Made by a program: the position numbers and the translations under genes. 64,000 bases of DNA from Yersinia ruckeri ATCC 29473 (GTDB lineage Bacteria; Pseudomonadota; Gammaproteobacteria; Enterobacterales; Enterobacteriaceae): positions 1,705,908 to 1,769,907 of the forward strand of contig NZ_KN150747.1 of the NCBI RefSeq assembly GCF_000754815.1, read 5' to 3'. The notes below the pieces were generated by a model, which was not told the origin of the DNA, did no database searches, and saw nothing but the letters and a program-made list of their open reading frames with translations. Shown piece after piece: positions 31,604 to 40,482 of this stretch (positions are counted from its first letter, which is position 1; every line of letters begins with the position of its first letter).

Positions 31604-32840
31604 CATCGTGATAGATGCGACGTAGAATCTTGCATTAATTTAATTCATTGCGGTTCTGGTTTTGGCCAGTCACCGCAATTTTTTTGCCTGTAGCTGACAT
31701 AACGATAAATCTAAGTTTGAAATAATCTTGGCAGTTGATGAATTAACCTACCCGATAAATTTGGGATGATGATTCCACACCAATAAACCTCTCTCTTATA
31801 CGGTCAATGACTTACCCTCCTTTAGACCTCATATTATTCTGATCGGTGATTATCTGAACTTCGTTCAGGCAGGCGATTCTCTTCGGATAGCACCAAGGAT
31901 AATACATCTCATGTTAACGCCTTCGACAGGTAAAATTTTATCATGAACCGATGAATACTACCCATCAACGTAACCGGTTAATTAAAACACTAAGGTATGA
32001 CGCACAATATTTTATTTTTATTATAATCAGAACGATAATTGACTAAAGATAATGGCTTAACCTGTTTGTTTTCTTATTTTAACTTATTAAGGTGTGCTAG
32101 TTATTATTTTGATCTTAATTTATTACTATCCAGTAATTAATTTTATTGTAGAATATTGTATGTGATGTCTTGGTACGGAATTCGAGTAGGTGGTTATTCA
32201 GTAATAGGGCTGGATCACGGTTTTGAGTGTAACACCGAGGCATTAAAGTTAAGCATGGTGTTGTTAGATTTCTAACCTTCTAGACGTTAAATTGTGTTTT
32301 TTATGTGCCTACAGAGCCTTTGTGCTGCAAAAATAACATTTAAATCATAATTCAGAGTAATATTCTGTTGAGGTGAGTTTTTTTGCATGAACTCATGCCG
32401 TGTTGAGTTTTAATTCATTTAATGTGTTTTTTTATTCACTTATGCATTTTTGTTACCACTATAAACAACCTGTGATTGATTTGTACCTTATTGAAATATA
32501 GTGATTTATTTTTTCTTTGCGATATCGTGCTGATAAATTGGTAGTCTGGAAAACAACTGGCACAGACATCCTTTATCAATGAAATGCTTTTTGTCTAGTA
32601 GCTTGAGAAATATGAATGATTTTTTTCTATTAGAACAATGAGTAATAAGCATTTTTATTTACATTGTTACATATTTCTTATTTTGTTACGACTTGGCCTG
32701 GTTAAGATTAACCCTGCACTGCTGTATTCCAGTTTGTTGATTTCTTTTTGTTAATCACCTAACATTAGCGACTTCTGAAACTAACTATTTGGGCAATTTC
32801 ACATACAGACCTTTATCATCATTTACGCCAGGTATTAATA
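31604..32840. other. 1.2-kb AT-rich non-coding region before the fimbrial regulator
   Basis: After the cysS terminator, I see no convincing gene on either strand in this stretch. It is AT-rich, has no frame with a ribosome site, and contains short dyads (for example GAACTTCGTTC near 31858). It probably contains the promoter and long leader of the regulator gene at 32841, as is common for silenced, horizontally acquired fimbrial loci. Confidence 0.5.
31648..31685 (+). terminator. Terminator after cysS
   Basis: TTGCGGT pairs with ACCGCAA around a long loop that itself pairs weakly, followed by TTTTTTT. A closely similar hairpin lies at 43226-43267, at the other edge of the fimbrial insert. Confidence 0.85.
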
Positions 32841-33743
32841 ATGAGCCATAAGATAATCTTTAATAATAAAGTGGTTTATGACCATGCTATTGCTGCACTC
32901 TATAATATAAATAATAAAAGCGAGATGGTTTTTTTAACGACACCCGCTAATCACTGTTTACTCATTATTACTAACAATCGGCATGAGGTTGTTTCTCAGC
33001 GTACATTTTTTACTGAGGTCTGGGAAAACCACGGAGCACCAATTAATAGCAATACCTTTTATCAAAATATTTCTATTATCAGACGAGCATTCAAACAACT
33101 GGGTTTAACCGAGGATGTGATAGTTACAGTGCCACGCCGTGGTGTACGGATAGGCAGCAATATTGAAATCTCATCTTTTCCCCCGATCTCGGGTCAGACA
33201 CCGGAATCAATGGTACTGATAGCGAAAGAATCCGCGGAAGTGAGTAAGCAAGATAATGAAGACACACAGTATCAAGAAGACGTAAAGAATTTCACTCACA
33301 ATCATTCTGATAACAGAATTGTTGAAGAGAGAGGGGATTTCTACTATTCAGGAAGTAATAATAGTTCTTTTCTCAGACTGGTTAAAACCATCCCTAGCAT
33401 CTGGGATGTAAACTATCATATTGTTATTGCGTTCATTTTTCTTGCTATTATGGCATTTTCCGCCTCCGTGTTTGACTCTTATTTTTACTCCAAGAGTCGG
33501 TTTTATGACTACAAGTCTTCATTTTTATTAGAACAGTGTGATGTGTTCAGCCAAATTTCCCGAGATATAGAAATAAGGAAATCGGTAGAGCACATGATTA
33601 AGATAAATAATATTTCTTGCCAGGAACCAAAACGAGTTTACTTTTCTAGCTTTCCGGCACTTCCCCGATTATCGTTGATTGTATGTGATGGTGACATTTT
33701 AAAATCAGGTACATATTGTAATTCTTACTACCATAGCTATTGA
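32841..33743 (+). CDS. ToxR/CadC-like membrane-anchored transcription regulator
   Basis: The 300-aa protein has an N-terminal OmpR/ToxR-type winged helix (about residues 15-105; TFFTEVWENHG and the wing VTVPRRGVRIG), a charged linker, a single TM helix (about 194-213, HIVIAFIFLAIMAFSASVF) and a periplasmic C-terminal domain with four cysteines. This is the layout of ToxR, CadC, MarT and PsaE, regulators that sense periplasmic or membrane signals. A small membrane protein follows at once, as in ToxR/ToxS and MarT/FidL pairs. It likely controls the fimbrial operon downstream; that is inferred from position. Confidence 0.88.
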   Translation: MSHKIIFNNKVVYDHAIAALYNINNKSEMVFLTTPANHCLLIITNNRHEVVSQRTFFTEVWENHGAPINSNTFYQNISIIRRAFKQLGLTEDVIVTVPRRGVRIGSNIEISSFPPISGQTPESMVLIAKESAEVSKQDNEDTQYQEDVKNFTHNHSDNRIVEERGDFYYSGSNNSSFLRLVKTIPSIWDVNYHIVIAFIFLAIMAFSASVFDSYFYSKSRFYDYKSSFLLEQCDVFSQISRDIEIRKSVEHMIKINNISCQEPKRVYFSSFPALPRLSLIVCDGDILKSGTYCNSYYHSY

Positions 33744-33750
33744 GTTGATC

Positions 33751-34236
33751 ATGAAAAAAATCATTATGGCTACATTAGTCATCATACTTGCATTAGCCAT
33801 CTCTTTCGGTTATTCATTTTATAAAAATGCGCCCTCATTGGATGACCGTATCGATTGTTATTCCCAAGTAAGTTATGACTATGTAGTATCAGGTCAGCGT
33901 AGCCACGTAAATACAGGGATTTATTTTCATTTATCTAAAGGGCGAGGAATGGTAGATTACTCAGGGGAGATGACTATTGATAATAAAAAATTTAAACTAA
34001 AGCGTTATGCTGAGGTCAATTACAATGAAAAGGATTCTTCAATTAACTCACTGAAAACGGTGAGGTTATATATTATGCCAATAGATAACGTGCCGCCTGA
34101 TATTGCACAGAAATACCTTTATCCCTATCTTACCCGTGAGGGTGGTTGGGTTAATTTTGGTGTTTATCCTAATGCTAATAATGGTTATGTATTTTCAACA
34201 ACCGCGACCCCCCAGTTCCTGTGTAAAAAATTATAA
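33751..34236 (+). CDS. FidL-like membrane protein, partner of the ToxR-like regulator
   Basis: The 161-aa protein has an N-terminal TM anchor (MKKIIMATLVIILALAISFG, about residues 4-22) and a periplasmic domain. Size, topology and position after a ToxR-like regulator match FidL/PsaF/ToxS-type partners, which stabilise or tune the regulator through its periplasmic part. The start ATG at 33751 is seven bases after the regulator stop. A TTG two codons earlier is less likely. There is no enzymatic motif. Confidence 0.8.
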   Translation: MKKIIMATLVIILALAISFGYSFYKNAPSLDDRIDCYSQVSYDYVVSGQRSHVNTGIYFHLSKGRGMVDYSGEMTIDNKKFKLKRYAEVNYNEKDSSINSLKTVRLYIMPIDNVPPDIAQKYLYPYLTREGGWVNFGVYPNANNGYVFSTTATPQFLCKKL

Positions 34237-34305
34237 TTTTTTTATGATAATGATGAAGTATACCTGGCTAAAATAGCGTGCATTTATCAGGGGTTCATCA
34301 TTATC

Positions 34306-34396
34306 ATATCCTATATCCTATATCCTATATCCTATATCCTATATCCTATATCCTATATCCTATATCCTATATCCTATATCCTATATCCTATATCCT
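34306..34396 (+). repeat. Heptanucleotide tandem repeat (ATATCCT) x 13
   Basis: Thirteen perfect copies of ATATCCT occupy 91 bases, followed by a partial copy (ATA). The array is perfect, so it is likely young or actively changing. Its unit is not a multiple of three but it lies outside coding sequence, so copy change would alter spacing upstream of the fimbrial genes. Confidence 0.98.
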
Positions 34397-34460
34397 ATAG
34401 TCCTCATTGACACTGAGTTGTTGATGGGTTATTGGTGAGTTGGAATGATTTTTTATTTTT

Positions 34461-34490
34461 CTTTTTCTTTTTCTTTTTCTTTTTCTTTTT
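34461..34490 (+). repeat. Hexanucleotide repeat (CTTTTT) x 5 in a T-rich tract
   Basis: Five perfect CTTTTT copies are followed by an imperfect copy and flanked by ATTTTT runs. It lies about 65 bases after the heptamer array and about 370 bases before the fimbrial subunit start. Confidence 0.9.
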
Positions 34491-34855
34491 TCTTATTTTT
34501 GGATGCTGTCATTATCAAAGGGGGAATTTTGTTACTGCTTTGTATCTACTTAATTTATAGCGATTAAGTTAAGTTAAGATGATGTTCTAGTGCGATTTAA
34601 GAACTATTGAAATATATTAATAAGTAAAAGTTTGGTTATTTAAAATTATTGTATTTCTGTTTCCATTCTGAGTGGTCTACTATTTATTCGTCGAGATGTG
34701 TCGGGTTGAATAATTTCAATTTCGATTGATGACGCTAGGAATTATGTAAATGGTGATTATATTTCCGTTGCATTATTCCTATCTGCAATCTCAAGTGATG
34801 ACTCAGTTTTTAATGAGTCTTTAATAATAAAATTCAAACTGAATGGAATTTAGTG

Positions 34856-35392
34856 ATGATGAAATTAAACAAACTTAAAATGGTATTGGGTATGGGCATC
34901 GTAGTTATGGCTGCCGCCGCAAATGCTGCGCCAAAGGATCAAGGGCATGGTACCGTTACTTTTAACGGTTCTATCATTGATTCACCTTGTTCAATTACAC
35001 CAGATACTATTGACCAGACTGTCAATCTTGGACAAGTTTCCAATGTTGCATTAAAAGATGGTGGTAAATCTAAGCCTAAAAATTTCCAAATTAAACTTGA
35101 AAACTGTGACACCACAACATTGAAAACGGTAACAACTAAATTTACCGGAGCGACTTCAACAGGTAATCCTGATTTATTAGGTATTACTGGTACCGCTCGT
35201 GGTGCAAGTATTGCTATTACTAATGGTTCTGGCGACGTGCTTAAATTAGGTGAATCTGGCAAGCCTCAAACCATTCAGGATGGTAATAACTCATTGGCAT
35301 TCTCTGCATATTTACAAGGTGATGGCGCATCAGCAACCATTATCCCTGGTGAATTCCAATCTATTGCCAACTTCTCTTTGGCTTATCAATAA
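34856..35392 (+). CDS. Major fimbrial subunit (PapA/FimA-like pilin)
   Basis: This is the most abundant subunit type of chaperone-usher fimbriae, exported by Sec and polymerised at the outer membrane. The 178-aa precursor has a signal peptide ending ANA-APKD, the first cysteine in IIDSPCSIT, the second in LENCDTT, and the C-terminal penultimate-aromatic pattern (SIANFSLAYQ) recognised by the chaperone. The N-terminal donor-strand segment (GTVTFNGSIID) is clear. GGA lies eight bases before the ATG at 34856. A stem-loop follows before the usher gene. Confidence 0.93.
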   Translation: MMKLNKLKMVLGMGIVVMAAAANAAPKDQGHGTVTFNGSIIDSPCSITPDTIDQTVNLGQVSNVALKDGGKSKPKNFQIKLENCDTTTLKTVTTKFTGATSTGNPDLLGITGTARGASIAITNGSGDVLKLGESGKPQTIQDGNNSLAFSAYLQGDGASATIIPGEFQSIANFSLAYQ

Positions 35393-35415
35393 GTCAGTTG
35401 AATTGTCGTGAATAT

Positions 35416-35446
35416 AAAGCATGCGGAATATACCCGCATGCTTTTA
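35416..35446 (+). terminator. Hairpin between major pilin and usher genes
   Basis: AAAGCATGCGG pairs with CCGCATGCTTT around a short loop, then TATTAA. A partial terminator or mRNA-stabilising hairpin at this point usually makes pilin mRNA exceed usher mRNA in such operons. Confidence 0.8.
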
Positions 35447-35566
35447 TTAAACTTCATGATTGAATAAGAATTTATTTTCTTAGCAGGTAACTATTTGCTG
35501 TTACCTGCTAAGAATAGTGCTGAGTATTAATTTAAAGATTATTACAACTAATGGAGATAGTCTGTA

Positions 35567-38116
35567 ATGCTGGCCTATGTTTATAAGAAAAAAGTATCTC
35601 GGCCAATAATACTCCTACAGATATTTACTTCATTGGTTTGTGTTATAGGATGGGCACGAGCTGCTGATAATATTGAGTTTAACATTGATGTATTAGATGT
35701 TAAAGACCGTTCTAACATTGATTTAAGCCAGTTCTCTCAACGTGATTACATCATGCCGGGCAGCTATGTGATGTCGGTGCATATTAACCAGCTGGTTATT
35801 CCAGAACAGTCGATTATATTTTATTCGCCTGATGAGAATCCGAAGTTGAGTTTGCCCTGTATATCACCTGAGCTGGCGGAGCAAGTGGGTTTTAAAGAGG
35901 AGATAGTCAATCAATTTAGTTGGTGGCATGAACAACAATGCTTAGATCTCGCGAAAATAAAAGGTGTTGAGGCACGCGGCGATCTCAGTGCATCAAGGCT
36001 CTACCTGAGTATTCCGCAGGCTTATTTGGAGTACCGAACCGAAAATTGGGATCCGCCATCAGCTTGGGATCATGGCATTACGGGCATGTTGTTTGATTAT
36101 AATGTGAGTAGCCAACTGACCATGAGAAAAGGAGCAGAAAAAAGTTATACCACCAGTGGTAATGGTATTGTCGGAGCAAATATTGGCGCCTGGCGTTTAC
36201 GTGCAGATTGGCAAGCTCAGTCCGAGCGGCAGGTTAATTCAATGTCAGAGGGTAAACCCCAATTGGAATGGAGCCGTTACTATTTGTACCGTGCAATGCC
36301 TTCTTTGGGGGCGAAACTCACACTTGGTGAAGACTTTTTAAATTCAGACTTGTTCGACAGTTTTCGCTTTACTGGTGCGAGCTTGCATTCGGATGACAAT
36401 ATGTTGCCACCTAATCTGCGGGGTTATGCGCCAGAAGTCATTGGTATTGCCAGAACAAATGCCCGAGTGATCATCAGTCAGCAAGATAGAGTACTTTATG
36501 AAACTCAGGTGGCTGCGGGACCATTCCGAATTCAGGATATCAGTGATTCGGTGTCCGGAAAATTGGATGTGCGGGTCGAAGAACGAGACGGTAGTGTGCA
36601 AACTTTTCAAATTAATACTGCCACTATCCCTTATCTATCTCGTCCGGGCAGTGTGCGTTACAAAATGGCGCTTGGGAAACCCTCAGACTGGTATCACCAT
36701 ACTACGGGAGCAACGTTTGCTACTGCGGAGTTTTCCTGGGGCGTGAGTAATGGCTGGTCGCTGTATGGTGGTGGAATTACTGGGGGAGACTATAACGCAT
36801 TATCTTTAGGAGTAGGGCGCGACCTGATGCTTTTTGGCGCACTTTCCTTCGATATCACAGAGTCACGAGCACAATTTCCACAACAAGAAGTTTTAACAGG
36901 TTCTTCTTATCGCCTAAGTTATTCAAAAAACTTTGAGCAATATGATAGTCAGGTGACATTTGCGGGTTACCGTTTTTCTGAGCGTGATTTTATGACGATG
37001 GGGGAGTTTCTTGCTGCCCGTGAAAAAAACGAAAATGTGCGTTTGGGAAGTAATAAAGAAATGTACACCGTCAGGCTAAATAAACAGTTACGCTCGCTGG
37101 ATGTCAGTACTTTTTTTGATTACAGCCACCAGACGTATTGGGATCAACCGACCAATGATCGCTACAGTTTTTCGCTGTCACGTTATTTTAACTGGGGAAA
37201 GATCAGTAATTTGAATTTATCGTTATCAGCGTACAAAAACAAAACTAATAATATCAACGACAATGGGCTTTATTTATCGCTATCTATGCCGCTGGGTGAG
37301 AATGGAACCATCAGTCTTAACAGTTCGAATGGTTCAGGGGCTAATTCGCAATCTGTTAATTATTATAACCAAATTGATAGCCATAATAATTATCAGATAA
37401 GTTCAGGGCATTCACAGCAGGGGGGGATGTTTGGTGGTTATTTTAGTCATAGTGGTAACAGCGCGGAAATAAACACTAATGCTAGTTATCAGGAAAACCA
37501 ATTTTCCTCGTTAGGATTATCGTTACAAGGGGGGATAACGGTAACAGCAAAGGGAGCCGCTTTGCACCGTGCCAGCACTCAGGGGGGAACACGATTGATG
37601 ATAGATACTGATGGAGTTGCTGGTGTGCCAGTACGCGGCTATGGCGCGACGACTAACACTAATACATTTGGCAAAGCTGTGATAACGGATGTTAATAGTT
37701 ATTACCGTAATAGTGCCAGCATCGATTTAGACAATCTGGCCGATAATGTTGAGGCAACAAATTCAGTTGCTCAAGCCACTCTTACGGAAGGCGCTATTGG
37801 TTATCGGCAATTTAAGGTTATTGCAGGTGAAAAAATGATGGCAATAATCCGATTGGCTGATGGTTCTGCTCCACCTTTTGGTGCCACTGTAATAAATGAG
37901 AGTCAACAAGAAACAGGTATTGTGAGTGATGAAGGAAGTATTTATTTAACCGGTATTAATTCTGGGGAAAAAATGACGGTAACTTGGTCGGGTAGAGAAC
38001 AATGCAATATTACCTTGCCAAAAATACTGCCCAGCATGACTCAGTCAAATCTGTTACTACCCTGTACTTCTATTACAGAAAACCACACAGGTTCTTTACC
38101 CAACAATAATGGCTAA
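35567..38116 (+). CDS. Fimbrial outer-membrane usher protein
   Basis: Ushers accept chaperone-subunit complexes and thread the growing fimbria through the outer membrane. The 849-aa protein has a signal peptide ending near ARAAD, the N-terminal chaperone-binding domain (IEFNIDVLDVKDRSNIDLSQ), a long beta-barrel region with plug, and C-terminal domains ending with a cysteine pair (EQCNITLPKIL ... LLLPC). It is of PapC/FimD size. The start ATG at 35567 follows GGAG. Confidence 0.95.
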   Translation: MLAYVYKKKVSRPIILLQIFTSLVCVIGWARAADNIEFNIDVLDVKDRSNIDLSQFSQRDYIMPGSYVMSVHINQLVIPEQSIIFYSPDENPKLSLPCISPELAEQVGFKEEIVNQFSWWHEQQCLDLAKIKGVEARGDLSASRLYLSIPQAYLEYRTENWDPPSAWDHGITGMLFDYNVSSQLTMRKGAEKSYTTSGNGIVGANIGAWRLRADWQAQSERQVNSMSEGKPQLEWSRYYLYRAMPSLGAKLTLGEDFLNSDLFDSFRFTGASLHSDDNMLPPNLRGYAPEVIGIARTNARVIISQQDRVLYETQVAAGPFRIQDISDSVSGKLDVRVEERDGSVQTFQINTATIPYLSRPGSVRYKMALGKPSDWYHHTTGATFATAEFSWGVSNGWSLYGGGITGGDYNALSLGVGRDLMLFGALSFDITESRAQFPQQEVLTGSSYRLSYSKNFEQYDSQVTFAGYRFSERDFMTMGEFLAAREKNENVRLGSNKEMYTVRLNKQLRSLDVSTFFDYSHQTYWDQPTNDRYSFSLSRYFNWGKISNLNLSLSAYKNKTNNINDNGLYLSLSMPLGENGTISLNSSNGSGANSQSVNYYNQIDSHNNYQISSGHSQQGGMFGGYFSHSGNSAEINTNASYQENQFSSLGLSLQGGITVTAKGAALHRASTQGGTRLMIDTDGVAGVPVRGYGATTNTNTFGKAVITDVNSYYRNSASIDLDNLADNVEATNSVAQATLTEGAIGYRQFKVIAGEKMMAIIRLADGSAPPFGATVINESQQETGIVSDEGSIYLTGINSGEKMTVTWSGREQCNITLPKILPSMTQSNLLLPCTSITENHTGSLPNNNG

Positions 38117-38145
38117 TTAAAACTAGATAACACAGGCAATTTATT

Positions 38146-38889
38146 ATGAAACTACAGAGTATTTCCTTTTTATTACTGACGAGTGTTTTGGTCAGCCAGC
38201 AGACCTTGGCTGCTATCGCATTAGACCGCACTAGAGTGATTGTGAATGGTGGTGATAAGTCAGTCAGCCTTACTGTTAGCAATCAGAATAAGCAATTACC
38301 TTATTTAGCTCAGGGATGGATTGAAGATGAGCAGGGTAATAAAATTGCCTCACCGTTAACAATATTACCACCGATTCAGCGTATTGAGCCGGGAGCGGAG
38401 AGTCAGTTGAAAGTTGTTGCAATGCCTGCGTTAGATAAATTGGCTCAAGATAGAGAAACACTTTTTTATTTTAATCTACGTGAAATACCACCACGTAGTG
38501 ATAAACCTAATACTTTACAAATTGCGCTACAAACTAGAGTCAAATTATTTTATCGCCCGAAAAGTATAGTACCGGGTAAAGCGGATATGGTGACGCCTTG
38601 GCAAGATAAGCTAACACTTGTTCGGCAAGGTAATGATTATCAAATAAATAATCCTACGCCTTACTTTATTACTTTGGTCGATGCCGCCAGTAGTATAAAA
38701 GGAAAAGGGATTGAAAATTTTAAACCGATAATGGTTGCACCAAAGTCTTCATTAAGCCTAGGGGTCTCTGCCGCGGCTTTAGGGAATGCTCCAGTGCTGA
38801 CTTATGTCAATGATTACGGCGGTAGACCACAGCTGGTTTTCAATTGCAGTGGCAACAACTGCCAAGGTAAAACGATAAATCGTGATTAA
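38146..38889 (+). CDS. Periplasmic fimbrial chaperone (PapD-like)
   Basis: The 247-aa precursor has a signal peptide (ending TLAA) and two Ig-like domains. Typical chaperone features are ALDRTRVIVNGGDKSVSLTV at the N-terminus, FYFNLREIPPRSDK in the F1-G1 area (short loop, FGS type), and QTRVKLFYRPKSI at the end of domain one. It protects subunits by donor-strand complementation and delivers them to the usher encoded just upstream. Confidence 0.95.
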   Translation: MKLQSISFLLLTSVLVSQQTLAAIALDRTRVIVNGGDKSVSLTVSNQNKQLPYLAQGWIEDEQGNKIASPLTILPPIQRIEPGAESQLKVVAMPALDKLAQDRETLFYFNLREIPPRSDKPNTLQIALQTRVKLFYRPKSIVPGKADMVTPWQDKLTLVRQGNDYQINNPTPYFITLVDAASSIKGKGIENFKPIMVAPKSSLSLGVSAAALGNAPVLTYVNDYGGRPQLVFNCSGNNCQGKTINRD

Positions 38890-38894
38890 CACAA

Positions 38895-39386
38895 ATGAAA
38901 TTTAAGAAAAAACTGATTTTTTATTTTTTGGGTTATATCACTACTCTCCCTATTACTCATTTGGCGTATGGGGAAATAACACCAGTATCTATTACTGGCG
39001 TTATTTTAGCCCCGCCACCGTGCATGATAAATGGTAATAAGGATATTTCCGTTGACTTTGGGAGTAGAGTGATGACCAAATTGGTTAATGGGATTAACTA
39101 TTTGCAGGAAATAAACTATTCTGTGACCTGTAATAATGCACCATCAAATAGTATGAGAATGCAGATTGAAGGTGATTCAGCCGGTTTTACTACTAAGGCA
39201 TTAAAAACTACTAATGTAAATTTAGGTGTTGAAATATTGATTAATGGAAATAATCAAAGCGGCTGGTTCAATTTCACTTATCCTTCGATGCCTAAATTGG
39301 AGGCGGTACCGATTAAACGTAGTGGTTCCACATTAACTACGGGGCCTTTTATGGGAATAGCAACCTTAATAGTAGAGTACCGATAA
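38895..39386 (+). CDS. Minor fimbrial subunit, paralogue A
   Basis: The 163-aa precursor has a signal peptide and a single pilin domain. It is PapH/PapK-like in size with the first Cys in PPPCMINGNKDISVDFG and the second in SVTCNNAP. It starts five bases after the chaperone stop. It is clearly a paralogue of the next gene (PPPCxINGxKxIxVDFG, VxGxNY, and a shared PxLEVPIK-like tail). It could be an adaptor or terminator subunit; which cannot be told. Confidence 0.85.
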   Translation: MKFKKKLIFYFLGYITTLPITHLAYGEITPVSITGVILAPPPCMINGNKDISVDFGSRVMTKLVNGINYLQEINYSVTCNNAPSNSMRMQIEGDSAGFTTKALKTTNVNLGVEILINGNNQSGWFNFTYPSMPKLEAVPIKRSGSTLTTGPFMGIATLIVEYR

Positions 39387-39400
39387 ATAGAGGTTATATT

Positions 39401-39883
39401 ATGCTACGTATTTTAGTCTATTATTTCATGTTAATAAATGGCTTGGTGTATGGTGAGAATGCATACTCTTCTAATATGTATTTTCACGGTACTTTAATTG
39501 AGCCGCCTCCATGCATAATTAATGGAGATAAACCCATTAATGTTGATTTTGGCGATTCAGTAGTCACTACCAAGGTTGACGGGGTTAATTATAAACGTCC
39601 CGTTGACTACACGCTAAATTGTGAAAATAGTCAAACATCTATATTGAAAATACAAATAAAAGGCAATACCAGTGCTTTTGATTCAACGATACTGTTGACT
39701 TCATCTCCTAATTTAGGTATTCAGATTTTTAGTGATGGAGTTAAGTTATCTGTTAATGAATGGGATATTTTCGCACATAACACCCCCCCTGTATTAGAGG
39801 TCGTTCCGATTAAAAATAAAAATGCCATACTGAAGGGCGGTAAGTTTGATGCGACAGCTACATTACTCATTGATGTTATATAA
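39401..39883 (+). CDS. Minor fimbrial subunit, paralogue B
   Basis: The 160-aa precursor has a signal peptide ending near NAYSS and a pilin domain with cysteines in PPPCIINGDKPINVDFG and LNCENSQ. Its high similarity to the gene just upstream indicates tandem duplication. The C-terminus ATLLIDVI keeps the alternating hydrophobic beta strand bound by the chaperone. Confidence 0.85.
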   Translation: MLRILVYYFMLINGLVYGENAYSSNMYFHGTLIEPPPCIINGDKPINVDFGDSVVTTKVDGVNYKRPVDYTLNCENSQTSILKIQIKGNTSAFDSTILLTSSPNLGIQIFSDGVKLSVNEWDIFAHNTPPVLEVVPIKNKNAILKGGKFDATATLLIDVI

Positions 39884-39896
39884 AATGAGATAAATA

Positions 39897-40427
39897 ATGA
39901 AATTATTAATTTCAACTATTCTGCTACCCGCTATTTTTCTCTTTTCAGAAAAACATGCTCTCGGTGCTGATATTAGCTTACATGGCACATTGATAGAATC
40001 ACTGCCCTGTACAGTCAAACCTGATGATCAGAGTAGTGAGGTACGCCTAGGAGCAATATATGATAAGTATCTTTATCAATATCAACGCACTGCGGGAAAG
40101 GTATTTTATCTACATTTAGAACACTGTGATCTGAGCTTGGCCAATAGTATGACTATTCTATTCACTGGGCAGGAAAACCCCAAACTACCAGGACTGTTGG
40201 CGTTGGAAAAAGGGAGTCAAGCTAGTGGAATCGGGATTGGCCTGGAAACAGTGCCAGGTAAAAAACTCGCGCTTGATAAACCCAGTGACCCAATTCCACT
40301 GATTGGAGAGGATAATATTATTTCTTTACGTGCATATATAGCCGCAGAACAAAATGCAATCGAACAACGATCAATTACTCCCGGTTTCTTCAGCAGTATT
40401 GCCACCTTCAGCATCTCTTATAACTGA
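39897..40427 (+). CDS. Minor fimbrial subunit (pilin-like)
   Basis: The 176-aa precursor has a signal peptide (ending ALGAD) and a pilin fold with cysteines in SLPCTVKPDD and LEHCDLS. The C-terminal SSIATFSISYN matches the chaperone-binding strand of major-type pilins. It resembles the major subunit more than the two paralogues just upstream and may be an adaptor. Confidence 0.85.
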   Translation: MKLLISTILLPAIFLFSEKHALGADISLHGTLIESLPCTVKPDDQSSEVRLGAIYDKYLYQYQRTAGKVFYLHLEHCDLSLANSMTILFTGQENPKLPGLLALEKGSQASGIGIGLETVPGKKLALDKPSDPIPLIGEDNIISLRAYIAAEQNAIEQRSITPGFFSSIATFSISYN

Positions 40428-40482
40428 ATGACATTCATTATTTTATTTTTGCAAAAAGCACTTTGCATCGAATGGATTAACT

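Larger units (their letters stand above)
34237..34855. other. Intergenic region with two simple-sequence repeats upstream of the fimbrial operon
   Basis: These 619 bases separate the regulator pair from the major fimbrial subunit. They hold a 13-copy heptamer repeat, a 5-copy T-rich hexamer repeat and long AT-rich stretches. The fimbrial promoter must be here, but I could not fix its boxes. No gene is visible. Confidence 0.7.

Noticed and set aside
34306-34396. Repeat array as a possible CRISPR
   Set aside because: The unit is only 7 bp with no spacers and no cas genes; it is a simple tandem repeat.
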